Part shown: positions 48,829 to 60,662 of the stretch, one piece after another
Layout: each line of letters begins with the position of its first letter
How positions within the stretch are numbered: position 1 is the first letter of the stretch
DNA from: Geosiphon pyriformis
Lineage: Eukaryota; Glomeromycota; Glomeromycetes; Archaeosporales; Geosiphonaceae
Assembly: GCA_016748015.1 (NCBI GenBank)
Contig: JAAOMT010000445.1
Coordinates: forward strand, 129,239 to 193,238
DNA: 64,000 nt
Direction of reading: 5' to 3'
The notes under the pieces: generated by a model
Databases searched by the model: none
What the model saw: the letters and a program-made list of their open reading frames with translations, nothing else
Told to the model about the DNA's origin: nothing
Made by a program: the position numbers and the translations under genes

Positions 48829-49828
48829 GTGCTGTTACCAGTAGAATTTAGCTATTAATTAGCATAAAATTACTCTCATAATTCCTATTATTAATTAGCA
48901 TATATTATTATTATTTTAATTATTACTTATTATTTAATCAAACTATCAAATATAATTATTCAATCAATAATTCGATTTGTATCATAGAAATTAAGATAAT
49001 TAAATTACACAATACTCTAAACCATTTAATATAATCAAAAGTCGCCGAAATTGATAAAAATTGGTCGAAATAATTAATAGTTTGTAGAAATAACTTGTAG
49101 TTTACTGAAATATATCTTTAGTTTACTGAAATATATTTTTAGTTTACTGAAATTAAAGCAAAAAAAAAAGTGCAAGTTCAAAGACTAGTACTACAACAAG
49201 TTGTATAAAAAAAGAGCTTTTTTTTTCAAAAAAATGTATCTTCTCCTAGTATCTTATCATAGTATCTTATTTCAGATATCTTAATTAAAACAAATTATCT
49301 TTTATACATCTTAAATAAAAATTAAATATTCGAAAAACCAAATTCTTAATTATTACACTTGAAATTCTCTTAACACAACTAACAATTTAAAATTAATTAG
49401 CTACCAATTTCAGTAATCTGTTAGTGACTCCAGACCTGAATAGAAAAACGTTCTCTTGACACAATTCTATTTCTTTTACATTTTTTTTATTTTTCTTTTA
49501 TTTTTTTATTCTAATTATTAGAGTAGCCTACAGATAAGATTCCTGTAGAAAAGTTGACTTGCATAACAAAGTAATTACACATTTTAGTGAGCTTCCAGAT
49601 GAGCAATTCCTGGGAAAGAATTGATGTTTACTACAACATAACTACACAAAGTAACTGGCACAGAATTGGCCATTCCACTTATAAGTCCAGCAGTTCAGAT
49701 TATAGGAGATAATTTGAAGATAAATTCTGTTATTGGAGGTTCAACTGCTTCCAGAAAACGTGAAATTAGCAACAGACAGACATTAACAACAGTTAAGAAA
49801 AGAGACCAAAAACCTCCAATAACAGTGC
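48829..49828 (+). mobile_element. Solo LTR D with 4-bp target duplication
   Basis: It lies at 48833-49824 (992 bp). It starts TGTTAC and ends ATAACA, and is flanked by a perfect GTGC at 48829-48832 and 49825-49828. Removing it and one GTGC reconnects LINE-3 ORF2 codons (FISA...GDRTF) with the corresponding LINE-1/2 residues. U3 holds GTTTACTGAAATATA-like repeats (49098-49160), unlike A, B or C. No internal element sequence is present, so it is the product of LTR-LTR recombination. Bases from 49558 onward recur beyond the N gap. Confidence 0.82.
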
Positions 49829-50190
49829 TTATATAACAAAGAGTATTTTAGTGTATTTTGTTTATATTATAGGAGATAGAACTTTCTAATCATTTTTTTA
49901 TGTATATAATAAACTTTAATATTCATATAAAACTGCTTAATTCATATTTGATTCAATAGAGTTCTGTTTTGGGTCTAAGCTTATTATTATTTAATATTTT
50001 ACAATTATTTTCTTTATATACTTCTAATGATATTATGTATACTGCCTTATATAAAGGTTTTGTGTTTAAGAAATGGTACTTGGAAACTGTTTTTGTGTTT
50101 GGTTGTACCAAGAACATTAGCAAAAAAATCATTGATTTGGTACAAAATTTGGAAATAGCTTGCTGGATTAAAATATGATTGGTAAAAATT
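49558..50190. repeat. First copy of the 633-bp duplication flanking the sequence gap
   Basis: By reading across both copies I see no difference from 50211-50843 (offset 653). The copy contains the end of solo LTR D and part of LINE-3. It stops exactly at the run of N. Confidence 0.93.
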
Positions 50191-50210
50191 NNNNNNNNNN
50201 NNNNNNNNNN
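50191..50210. other. Assembly gap (20 N)
   Basis: A run of 20 N lies between two apparently identical 633-bp segments. Open frames reading through it are artefacts. Confidence 0.99.
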
Positions 50211-50843
50211 CTTGCATAACAAAGTAATTACACATTTTAGTGAGCTTCCAGATGAGCAATTCCTGGGAAAGAATTGATGTTTACTACAACATAACTACAC
50301 AAAGTAACTGGCACAGAATTGGCCATTCCACTTATAAGTCCAGCAGTTCAGATTATAGGAGATAATTTGAAGATAAATTCTGTTATTGGAGGTTCAACTG
50401 CTTCCAGAAAACGTGAAATTAGCAACAGACAGACATTAACAACAGTTAAGAAAAGAGACCAAAAACCTCCAATAACAGTGCTTATATAACAAAGAGTATT
50501 TTAGTGTATTTTGTTTATATTATAGGAGATAGAACTTTCTAATCATTTTTTTATGTATATAATAAACTTTAATATTCATATAAAACTGCTTAATTCATAT
50601 TTGATTCAATAGAGTTCTGTTTTGGGTCTAAGCTTATTATTATTTAATATTTTACAATTATTTTCTTTATATACTTCTAATGATATTATGTATACTGCCT
50701 TATATAAAGGTTTTGTGTTTAAGAAATGGTACTTGGAAACTGTTTTTGTGTTTGGTTGTACCAAGAACATTAGCAAAAAAATCATTGATTTGGTACAAAA
50801 TTTGGAAATAGCTTGCTGGATTAAAATATGATTGGTAAAAATT
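50211..50843. repeat. Second copy of the 633-bp duplication flanking the sequence gap
   Basis: It starts immediately after the N run with CTTGCATAAC and is identical, as far as I can read, to 49558-50190. After 50843 it continues directly into the next LINE-3 codons, whereas the first copy is cut at the gap. One of the two copies is therefore probably artificial. Confidence 0.93.
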
Positions 50844-51185
50844 AAGTATAAAGCATTTATGAAAAAAAAGAATTTGATTACACATAATAGTTCTGTGTCT
50901 TTAAAGATTTGTGGTTATTTGATTTTGCTTTCTAATAGTGTTATTAGACTGTTTGAAATTAAAACATATGGTGTTAGTTTTGGTTTTTATAAGCTTAGCA
51001 GTTTTTTTCTTGGTATTAGTTGTGTAGTTTTTATTAAAATAGATTTATAATGTTGTTTTGATCAGTTCAAGTAACTAGTTATATGTAAAAAATACAAGAT
51101 TTGTGTCTAGTTTAGATTATTTAGTTTGATGTATTGTGCTAAATGGCATTTGGATCTTACTTATAAAATATTAATAAAAAAAAAT

Positions 51186-51868
51186 AAAAAATAAAAATAT
51201 TTATTTAATTATTAGCTTTTTAGAAACTTTAAACTTTTAAATATAAATAATATTATTAAATAAATAAGTAAAATAATTAATAATAATTGTATTTTTGTTG
51301 TTTATTTACATAAAATATTTTTTTTAAATAAGTTTTTTTATTAGATTTAATATAATTTAATATTAATTAAATTTATATATCTAATTACATATAAAAAACA
51401 TATAAGTTATATTTAATTTTTTATATTGTATTAAATAATATTAAACTTTATTTATTAATAATATATATATATATATTTAATAAAAATTTTATAAATAATA
51501 ATATTTTAATTTATATAATATATTATCTTTAAAATTATAAAAATTATTACATAAATAACATTTCTTAATAACAAATCAGTTAAAAAGTTAAAAAGTCAAA
51601 ATATAAACTATTTAAACTTTAAAATTACTTTTATTTTTTAAGGTTTTATATGAAATAAAGATATCATTTTCATTAAAAACTATATTGTTTATAAAGATTT
51701 GTTATTTTATAACAATTACTTTTATTACAAAATTCATAAAATTATGATTTCAACTTTTCAGCCAGTTAAATTCGTTCTCTGGCATTTGATCGGCTGGATC
51801 TGAGCATCCGACGTATGAAAGCCTATCTTAAATAAAAATATTTTTGCTTTATTGTTTGTCCAACCAGA
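51186..51868. other. AT-rich intergenic sequence between LINE-3 and PUS7
   Basis: It is nearly all A+T up to about 51740, then more balanced towards the PUS7 stop codon and probable 3' UTR. A short (TA)n run lies near 51460-51475. No gene or clear repeat copy was recognised. Confidence 0.5.
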
Positions 51869-54800
51869 TTAGAGTAGCTGCCCTTTCTTTTGTAGTTCAT
51901 ATTGTGCGCCAGAACTCGTCTCTTGCCTCATAATCTCACGAAGAACCATAGTGGCATATTGTCCGGAAAGCAAATTAAAACTGATTTGACAAGCGAGATA
52001 TTTCCCATCTAAAAATGTCTTAATCATTTAGACGAAGCTAACTATTATCAATTAAGAGTCAAAATGGGATCAATTCTACCTGATATCCTTGGTATCTCAG
52101 CTGTTCCTTTAAGAATATCAGCATCAGTAACAGCCAACGGAATACATGGATCATTGTATTGGAACAAGGACCTAAAAGAATTTAATTTGATTTACTTGGT
52201 AGTTAGGAGACAAATTTCATGTAAAAAATGTGACTTTTCTACCCTATCCTAGTAGAGTATAATGAAATATACCAATCAAGATCCCATGGTCTTCCAATGA
52301 TCTTGCGATACGACCCGGGTAAGGAAAACTCTCTGGATTTCCGGATCAATGGCAGGGGGTATATCATTAGGAACCAGTTAATATTATATTTGTCGAGTAA
52401 TCCTAGACATTTCTAACTTTTGAACGAATGGATACCTGATTATTCTTTCCATTTTCGTAGGATCAAGTCCATCTTCTCCCATGAACTTCTTGTACAATTC
52501 AAAAATTTCATTTTGTGGATATTTGATTGCGTGTCCAGGACCCGGATATACCACATCGTTTATCGTGTAGTTTTTAATATTAACGTTATCCAGAATTGTA
52601 ATCTATTCCACCAAAGACCAGTATTTCAATAGCCCCACAATTGGAATACGCTTTTTGTACCAAAATTTTTCGATATATAGCTCCTTACTTTTTCATTGAT
52701 TCCTGAACCCAGTCCTTCACCGCGAGGGCGCACTTTTTTAGATTCATCAGCAGTATTCTGTTGAATTTCGGGTGAAACTGAATCTAAATGTGAAGTTCTG
52801 ATTGATGACTCTGATGGCCCTTCGGAGAATTTTGTCTCACTTTCTAAGGTTGATTCCTCATTTAGAGGTATGAATGTCAAATCAACAGACAACTCTTCTT
52901 CTTTAAGCCAAGCATCCTCTTCACTCACAACCAAGTCTCCAATTAAAGGGCTTTTACAACCAAATTTATTGATCCGTTCCGAAACCACTCTGTTCCAAAT
53001 GTATGATTGGTAGGCGTGACAATACATACTACGAAGCGTGTTTGGAATCTAAAAGCAAAACGGAAAAGGGTTAAGAATGTTATTTAAAGTTGCTTGTGAT
53101 ATTTTGGATCAATCATCAAATATCAAATACCGAATTAAAAGCCTCAAGATAATTATTAGTGTTCCCATTTTTAATAAATGTTTTTAGAATATTCATTTCG
53201 GCATAATAACGATCAGGCATCATTTCTAGAGTTTCTTGAGGATTTCGTGTTTTTGCCCAATGCGCACGTGCATCTTTGATTTTCCCGTATTCTAATGACA
53301 AAACATAAGAATTGCTATGATTCGAAACAGCTATTTTGTTATTACCAACCTCCTACTCGAGGTCTTAATATCAGATCGACAGCTTCCTCCCAATTGTTCT
53401 GTAATAAGGCGAGGCCAATTTTCCAGGTTGGTATAGTGCTTGTTCCAAAACGCTGCATGCCATAGTAATTGATGAACCCATAATCTTTCAAAGATATGAT
53501 TGATTTGAGAAGTTCCTCCTGAGAAGGAATTTGAACTTGTCTATAAAAATAGAATTTTGGATAAGGGTGCTTTTGCATTAAATACAAAATGTGATATTGG
53601 GGATAGTAATTGAGCCCCCTAGTTAATTCCCGTCATTTTCTTACCGAATTGTTATTTGAAACCGATTACCTTTAAGTTCACCCAATTTCATAGGCTCTGA
53701 AACGTACCTGAATTATATTTGAAAATGGATGGTTCAACACTATTTTAAGGATAAAATGGAAAAAATGATAAATTGAATTTCAAGTGTTTACTTGAAATTT
53801 CCTAGTCTCATTCCAACCAGACGATTATTCAGCCCAGCTAATCTATTAGCAAATATACGGTGAGCGGCAACGCGCTGTACCGTAACGGCTCGTGTATCTT
53901 TCGTCCCCGCATATGAAAAAACACGATTATGAACTCTATAAGAGATTTATCATATCAAAATTAAAAGATGTTAAAAACATACTTTATTCATCAAATTTAT
54001 GTCCGTACCTCAAAAGTCTTGACAAAAGATTAATCGCAGATATCGTATCCCGATTTTCTTTCAACAACAAAAATTCGCAATAATTGCCACGACCTTTTTC
54101 CCATCGTGTTATTGATGTTTTCTTAGAAATTTTCCTATATTTGATATCCGTTCCAGCATCTTTGTTTGTAAGTCCCATATCCCTTTCTTTTGTAGGTCGA
54201 GACTCTAAATGAATATATAATTTACGGCCATAGGTGTTTAATTTTTTGGGGCAAAAGCTTATATAAGTAGAACCTGCCTGTTCGATTTATCATTTGTATT
54301 GAAATAGATTGATCGGGCATAGTTTCGCCAAATAAAATATCACCAAAGTATTCTCTTATAAATTGATGTATGGCTTTACGCTTATCTTTGTCATGAATTG
54401 GCTTCTTGCAGCAAAAGTAAATAGTGCAGAAACATTAGAGACATTTTTCTTATTGTGGACCAAATCAAATGATCAAAAGAAGATAATATAAATAAAACTT
54501 TTCACCTCTGTTATAACCGGTTCCGAATCGATTCCTTTACTGTCTATAAGATTTTGTATCTCATCGAGTGTTTTCTGGTCAAAGACTGGAAGCCGGGATT
54601 TAATATGTGTCTAATATAATTTACGATATATTCTATTTATATATATTAGAGCTTTTGAATGAGTAACAAGCAATATTAAGCCAACTGAGGATGAACCTGT
54701 GGTAATCTTGGTTGGCCTCGTCTATGATAATGCGGTTCAATTGAATCTGTCTGAACGGCAAAAGAGGTCAAATGATGAACTGTTCCATTCAGATTAATCT

Positions 54801-55077
54801 CATTGACAAGGAAATCAGAGTGACTAAAAAAAATTCAATAGTAAGATTAGATCAAAAAACCAGGTTTGGAAGTTTTAACATACAGTTGTTTCAGAACACC
54901 AGAGAATCCGGGAAGTTTGGGATTAAGATACTCCGTAATTCCAACATCCTTTTCCTTAACGTAAATGTCCTCCATGTTCACGTTGTTGTTAGTTTGTGTG
55001 GCTTCTTCGAGTTTTGGATGTGAAAGGGTGTCCTCTGTTTGAACGCTTGAAATATCATTATTGACTTCAGACTCCAT
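51869..55077 (-). CDS. PUS7: tRNA pseudouridine synthase 7 (TruD family, Pus7)
   Basis: This is a multi-exon gene on the minus strand with start at 55077 and stop TAA at 51869-51871. Exon 1 is 54884-55077 (PGFSGVLKQ) and exon 2 begins at 54823 ([17 protein letters not shown]). Later exons encode [19 protein letters not shown], the TruD catalytic block [19 protein letters not shown] near 53860-53920 (Asp of GTKD is the nucleophile), [59 protein letters not shown] and [13 protein letters not shown]. The C-terminus is [14 protein letters not shown]. Pus7 makes pseudouridine at U13 of tRNA and at sites in 5S rRNA precursor, U2 snRNA and mRNA. An acidic Ser/Glu-rich insertion lies around 52740-52960. 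Exon borders not listed are approximate. Confidence 0.92.
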
Positions 55078-58000
55078 GAGTAGTTTATATTATAAAATCT
55101 TCGCGAATTTAAATGACCCAACGAAGAATTCAATTACAATACTTGTGGTCATATAATTTGAAATTTTTTCAGCTTATCAATCCCCAAATCAAAATATAAA
55201 TCTAATTTTGATTTGGGGCATTTTTAAATTAAATATTTTTTGTCTAAACTATAATTGTGAAATTCATTTTTATTTTTTTGACTTAGAAATAATCTAAAAT
55301 CGAATTTATACATAAAATATGACTTTTTAAAATTATTACAAATGCTTAAAACCAAATAGTTATTTTAATGTTAAATAAGAAATTTTTAACATAAAACAAC
55401 AACAAGAAAAAGTTTGCAAAAAAAGTTATAATACTATAAAACACTTTTTAAAAAGACTTAAATACAATAACAATTTGAAAAAAAATTATAATTTAATTAC
55501 TATTTAATACAATATAATTATAAAAAATTTTAAATTATGTGTTGCTTATGCTTTTTTTACACATAAGTAATTACTTAAGTCAATTAAGATTATATTAAAT
55601 ACTTATAAAATTAGCAAATATATAATTAAATTATTTAATAAGTTAATTTACTTAGTATAACAGTTTATAATAATAATTATTTTTACAACAAAATTAGAAA
55701 AACACAAAAAAATATAATTATAATTTACATTACAATACTTAAAATTTTCAAGTTTTTTTTTTACATTAATTAACAAATAATTATAAAATTTTTATATAAA
55801 ATAAGTGTAAAAATTAATTATTTATAATTTAAAAACTTAATTATTAAATAATTATTGTTAAAATCTATTTAATTTTTTAATTAACAAAATTCACTAAATT
55901 AAAAAATTTAATTAATTAATAAATGTTTATTTTTAATAATATTAATAATATATTGCTGTTTAATTTAATATTTGTTTTGAAAATTAAGCCAATTTATATA
56001 TAATTTTATTATATAAGTATTTAAAAAAGTTTAATTGTTTAAATTACTTATTATTTTGTTAAATATAAATACATATTTTAATAAAATAATTATTTATAAT
56101 TTAATTAATGTTAAAAATATTATTATTTATAAAAAAATAGAAAAAATAGTTAATAATTAATATATATTATTAAATAATTAATTATATATTAAAAATAAAA
56201 AAATAAAATAATATTAAAAATTTTAAAAATATTTAAAAATATTTCAAAAATATCAAAAATATCAAGAATTTTAAAAATATCAGAAATATTAATAATAATT
56301 CAAAAAAAGTATAAAAATAATTAAAAATGTAAAAACATTTTATATTATAAAAATTATATATATATAATAATATTAAAAAAAATATTTAATAATTAAAACA
56401 GAATTTTTTTGTTAATTATCTTTTATTTATTATTTATAATAAACTTATTAATTAAATTTATTAAATATATAAATTATTGTTTATATTATTAAAATACTTA
56501 TTTATAATTTTTTATTTTTTAAATCAACTAATATTAAAAGCAAATTTTTAAAAATTTAATAGATTAAATCAATAATTTTTAATTATAACTATTAACAAAA
56601 TTTAATTTTTGCTTTATTTTATTTTGTTTTTATTTTATTTTATTTTATTTTATTTTGTTTTGTTTTATTGTTTTGTTTTATTAAGTTAAAATAAGTATTA
56701 AAATTTTAATATTACAAATAACTTGATAAAAAACACAAAAATAAACATAAAATTAATTTATTAACAATTAAATAACTTACTAAAAGAATAAAAAACACCA
56801 GAATAAATTTGTTATTATATTAAAAAAATAAAACATAAAATATTACCAATTATTAAAACTTAAATATACCAAAATTTTTAAATTATATAATTAAATTACA
56901 ATATTAATTTATAAGTTATTAATTAATATTAATATAATTACTAAATAAATAAGTAATTTGGTTTTAAATATCAATATATTAATTTGTATTATATATAATA
57001 TAAGTATTATAAATCAATTTTTAATTAAGTTTTAAAACTATAAATATTTATTTTTAAATTAATTAAAACCTTTAAATAAATTAATAATTATATTAAAAAT
57101 ATACTTAATTTAAGTTTTACAAAATTAAACCAAACTTTTTATTTATGTTAAATTTATTTTAACAGCCAAAAAAATAATTAAATTTATTACAAATTTAATC
57201 TTTTTAATTAGGGTTTTTATGAAATTAAAAACATTTTATAACTTTAATTTTAATAATATTAACTTAAATTATATATTTTATTAACAATATTAAATAAAAT
57301 AAAAAATTATAATACCAAAAAACAGTAGTTTTAACATAAAACACTAAATTAATAAATTAATATATAAAATTTTAAATATAATAAAAAGCTTAAAAAAAGT
57401 TTTAATAAATTAGAAAAAACAATTTTATAATTAAAAACCAAATTCAAAGTTTAATATTTATAGTAGTATTAATATTTAAAAGTTTTTTTTAGATACAATT
57501 TTTTTAAAATATTAGTTTTAATAATTATAATATTAAAAAAATTTTAAATTTTAAATTATAATAACATATCTTTATTAATAATTAAATTTAAAAACCAAAA
57601 AATAAAATAAGTTTTAACTATATATTTAAGCAATTATATTACTAATTTCAAAAACTGTATATTTAAAAAAAAATTGACTAATTTGGTTTTAAAGTATTAT
57701 ATAAAACAATTATCTTTTTTTAATTAAAAAAGAAAGAATTCTAATATTATTTTTTATTATTAAAATTTACTAACAATTAAAAACAGCTTTAAAAACTTTT
57801 GAATTTTTGAAATAAACAACAAAATACTATTAAATTTTAATTTAATATTAAAAATTTACCAAAAATTCCAAAAACATTCTTAATATTATTAATAAAATGT
57901 TTAAAAAAATAGTATAAAAAACCACAGCAGCAAAAACAGAAATAGAAAGAAAAGTCATAAAAATTTTAGCAAAAACAACAAGCTTAATTTAATCAACAAC

Positions 58001-58291
58001 ATTTAAGAAAGCCTAAAATACAAATTTTACACAAAAAAGCTTGATATTGTTCTTTATAATCAACTTTATATTAATAAAACTAACCACTTTTAAAGAGTGA
58101 TTTCTGGAGGTATCACTGTACGTATATTTTATATTATCATAGTAATTGGTACGTTCGTGTAACCTGAGCTCATTATATTGTCAGCTCTGAGTTATTTTAT
58201 TTTTATTAATTTTTTTTGAGTATTTATCCTTGAGACTTTGAAATAATGATGTGAATTAATTCTATGAAGTTTCTGATGTAAATTATGACCT
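55078..58291. repeat. AT-rich decayed repeat block between PUS7 and derlin
   Basis: There is no gene. 56210-57500 contains minus-strand matches to the AT-rich repeat, for example the complement of GTGTTTTTTATTCTTTTA at 56781-56798 and tracts resembling 27100-27360. From about 58080 the composition becomes balanced, and this part probably holds the derlin 3' UTR. Confidence 0.5.
56612..56682 (+). repeat. Pentanucleotide microsatellite (TTTTA/TTTTG)n
   Basis: About 70 bases of TTTTA units, interspersed with TTTTG near the 3' side, give an obvious period of five. It lies inside the AT-rich repeat block. Confidence 0.85.
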
Positions 58292-59501
58292 TTAATCATC
58301 ACGACCATCGTCCACGTTACGTTCTAATTGTTCATGGTTGACAGGAAGTTCATTATTATCTTCATCTAAGGGTTGATCTGCACCACCGTACCAATCTAAT
58401 ATTTCAGTTGGCTCAATATTATTATCATTCGACTGAGTGCCTTCGAATAGGCGAACTCTAAGAATAGAGAATAAATTAAAGCTTTGTTATGATAAATGAA
58501 AGAGAAAAAAAATTTAATACATTATCTGTGGCGTTTTAAATAAACGGCGACCACCACTTGCTCTTTCATTGGGCCATACATCTTCAAAGAAATAGTATAT
58601 ATGGCCAACAGCAATACCCATTAAATCACCAGTTGGGAAAACATTATTCAACATCAAAGAAAACCCGAGCAAAACCCACGGAAGAAATGGAGCGCTAAAC
58701 ACGAACAATCCTAAAAAGTTAAGCCGTATAAACGGGTTGCGTCGTGACCAGATATACACTAGTGTGAAAGCAAGTGGTGAACCCAAAAAAAGCATGCTGG
58801 CTAGACGCGATAAAAACTAGGCAAAAGAAAGTTAATCGACAGAAGAACCGAAGGTGATAAAAGGTACATAATAATTAAAATTACTTACCAGTAGAGCTGT
58901 CGCGGCCAGAAAAAGTAGCCAAAAATAATCGGCTGTCCGGCCACGAAAGGAGCCTTCTTCTAACATACGACTATATCTAACTCTATTTGCAATATTGCCT
59001 GTCAAGATTTAATCAGATTTTCGAATAATAAAGTCAATCTAGGCTTAATCATGTAAAGGATACAGAAAAAACATGTGAAACAAGAAATCAAGAGTAAAAG
59101 GCCCAAAATATAGGAAATTCGTCACAAGCCGCCAATACTGTGAATAAGATAAAATATTGTAAGATAATTGAAATAGTAAATTGTCTCCAAATTAATGTGT
59201 GTTAAATTTTTACCTCGGAAAATCGCTTACCTGATAGCTCGAGAATGTTAGACCGTAGTTAAAGTAAAGTTGAAAGGGGCTCACAAGACCAACTTGCTAA
59301 ACATCTCGAAAATTAATCAAAAGCTTAAGCATTTTCTGTGCTTCCCGGCAATCGATCGATTGGCGAGATAAATATGACGGAGAAAACTTTGAAGCTGCAT
59401 TAAAAACATACCACCGCTAAGCTAGTCATAACAGCTGCCGTCACATAAGTTCTCGTGATTACGGGGACTTCATAATACCATTCCTCTATTGGTATGGCCA
59501 T
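58292..59501 (-). CDS. Derlin, Derlin-2/Der1-like rhomboid pseudoprotease (ER-associated degradation)
   Basis: The start at 59501 gives [20 protein letters not shown]. Exons then encode [36 protein letters not shown] (with the derlin WR motif), [40 protein letters not shown] and [15 protein letters not shown], then [19 protein letters not shown] last exon ends in an acidic Asp/Asn tail with TAA at 58292-58294. The acceptor of the RYSRML exon was chosen as the AAATAG site because it alone keeps frame. Six membrane segments are expected. Derlins form part of the ER retrotranslocation channel with Hrd1. The sequence is closest in feel to the Derlin-2/3 branch. It is divergently placed from the TMEM256-like gene, 365 bases apart. 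No SHP box was recognised in the tail. Confidence 0.92.
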
Positions 59502-59866
59502 TCTCAGGAATTAACCAGAGAAAAAAGAAAAAAAGAGACTGGGATGAGTAAGGAAATGAGATAAGTATACTGCAGTCTTTCTGAGATCAAATCAATGAAA
59601 TATATAGAGTTTGTAAAGTGCAAAACGCGCGATCAGTTTTAAAGAACGTGGCTAAATAAAATTTCAGAATTTATAGTGGTCAGATAATAAAAGTTCGTGG
59701 TTTAAGTTATCTTCTATCTATCATCAGCCTCTTTATCTATTTCTGATCTTAACCTCCAATTGTGATTTTTCGACATTGTGTCCGGGCTGCTTCGGCTCTT
59801 ACATAGCTTTTATCATTGGGATGGTGATTATTTTTGTTTCTATTGAATTAACGAGATAAATTTACA
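59502..59866. promoter_or_regulatory. Divergent intergenic region, derlin / TMEM256-like
   Basis: These 365 bases separate two divergently transcribed genes and must hold both promoters. No specific element can be named. The run just 5' of the derlin ATG is purine-rich on the plus strand (GAAAAAAGAAAAAAAGAGA), so pyrimidine-rich on the derlin coding strand. Confidence 0.4.
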
Positions 59867-60497
59867 ATGAACATGACAGCTTCACCTGGTTTTTTATGGA
59901 AGGCTGGTGCAGTACTTGGTAAGTTCAATAAATTTTATGCATGATTTCGATATATTTATATAACAGTAGTGGGCACGGCAATTGTTCTTTGCCACTAACT
60001 AGTGTCATTATTGTCAAAGGAGCCACTGGTGTTATATTTGGGGCTTTTGGTGAGTCTCAATTCCTTTATTTCATTTTTTGATGGGCCTATTTCATCAAAT
60101 ATTTATTAATGCCTTCATATTCGTTTCAAGGTGCACATACTCTGAAAAAATCAATCACTGATGCCGCCACACTAAAGGTATCCATAGTTAATATCTAATA
60201 TTCAAATGTGAATCCAATCCCGAAGTAATTCATTGCCAATTTTGAAAGATATGGGAAACAGCAGCAACTTACCAAATAATCCACGCCACTGCTATTCTTT
60301 ACCTCTCAAATACACGTCACCCTGTCACTGGAAGGCCACCACTGTTGTCCGGTAGTTTAATTCTAGCTGGAACTGTACTGTTCTCTGGGAGTTTGTATTT
60401 GATAGTATTGAATAAGGCAAGGTTCAGGTTTCTGGGCCCCACCACCCCATTGGGTGGATTGTTGATGATCGCTGGGTGGATTAATTTGGCATTCTGA
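59867..60497 (+). CDS. TMEM256/YgdD-like small membrane protein (DUF423 family)
   Basis: Four exons, 59867-59918, 60020-60049, 60131-60177 and 60249-60497, give 125 aa with a TGA stop at 60495-60497. The N-terminus (FLWKAGAVLGATGVIFGAFG, then AHTLKK) carries the G-A-F-G-A-H motif typical of the family. WETAATYQIIHATAILYL and the glycine-rich PTTPLGGLLMIAGWINLAF follow at the end. Three to four hydrophobic helices are expected. The family is widespread in bacteria and eukaryotes (mitochondrial/endomembrane in animals) and has no settled function. The 3' end is 165 bases from the convergent Arc1/AIMP1-like gene. Confidence 0.88.
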
Positions 60498-60662
60498 AAG
60501 AGAGAGTGGACGCTGGGTCCTAATCCATTTGAAAAATGTTTCAAAAGTGCACATTTCTGCTCTAATTTTAGACGAAATTTTTAATATTATCGCTCTAAAT
60601 TGGAAGTTCGAGACATTTTTAAATAATTTATGGATGGTAACGTTTGTTTATTACGATTTTAA

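Larger units (their letters stand above)
46000..51185 (+). mobile_element. LINE-3: old, 5'-truncated, AT-shifted LINE copy with solo LTR D and an assembly gap
   Basis: Successive fragments match LINE-1/2 ORF2 from the segment before RT (LNYLILDNELIL near 46085) onward. These include RT (LEKSYKF, KTYDSVG, FIRFFGN near 46790, LLCEVKKHKSLYSY near 46940), the region after the catalytic site (SINQ-like to YLGIF near 47270), RNase H (about 48110-48540), the C-terminal region interrupted at 48832, and the last ORF2 segment (TALYKGFVFKKWYLE; FEIKTYGVSFGF). It ends in an A-rich tail at about 51180. Stops and frameshifts are dense and base use is far more A+T than in LINE-1/2, so it is the oldest copy. 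Confidence 0.8.

Noticed and set aside
49953-50259. Open frames crossing the run of N.
   Set aside because: They include unknown bases at an assembly gap and lie antisense to LINE-3.
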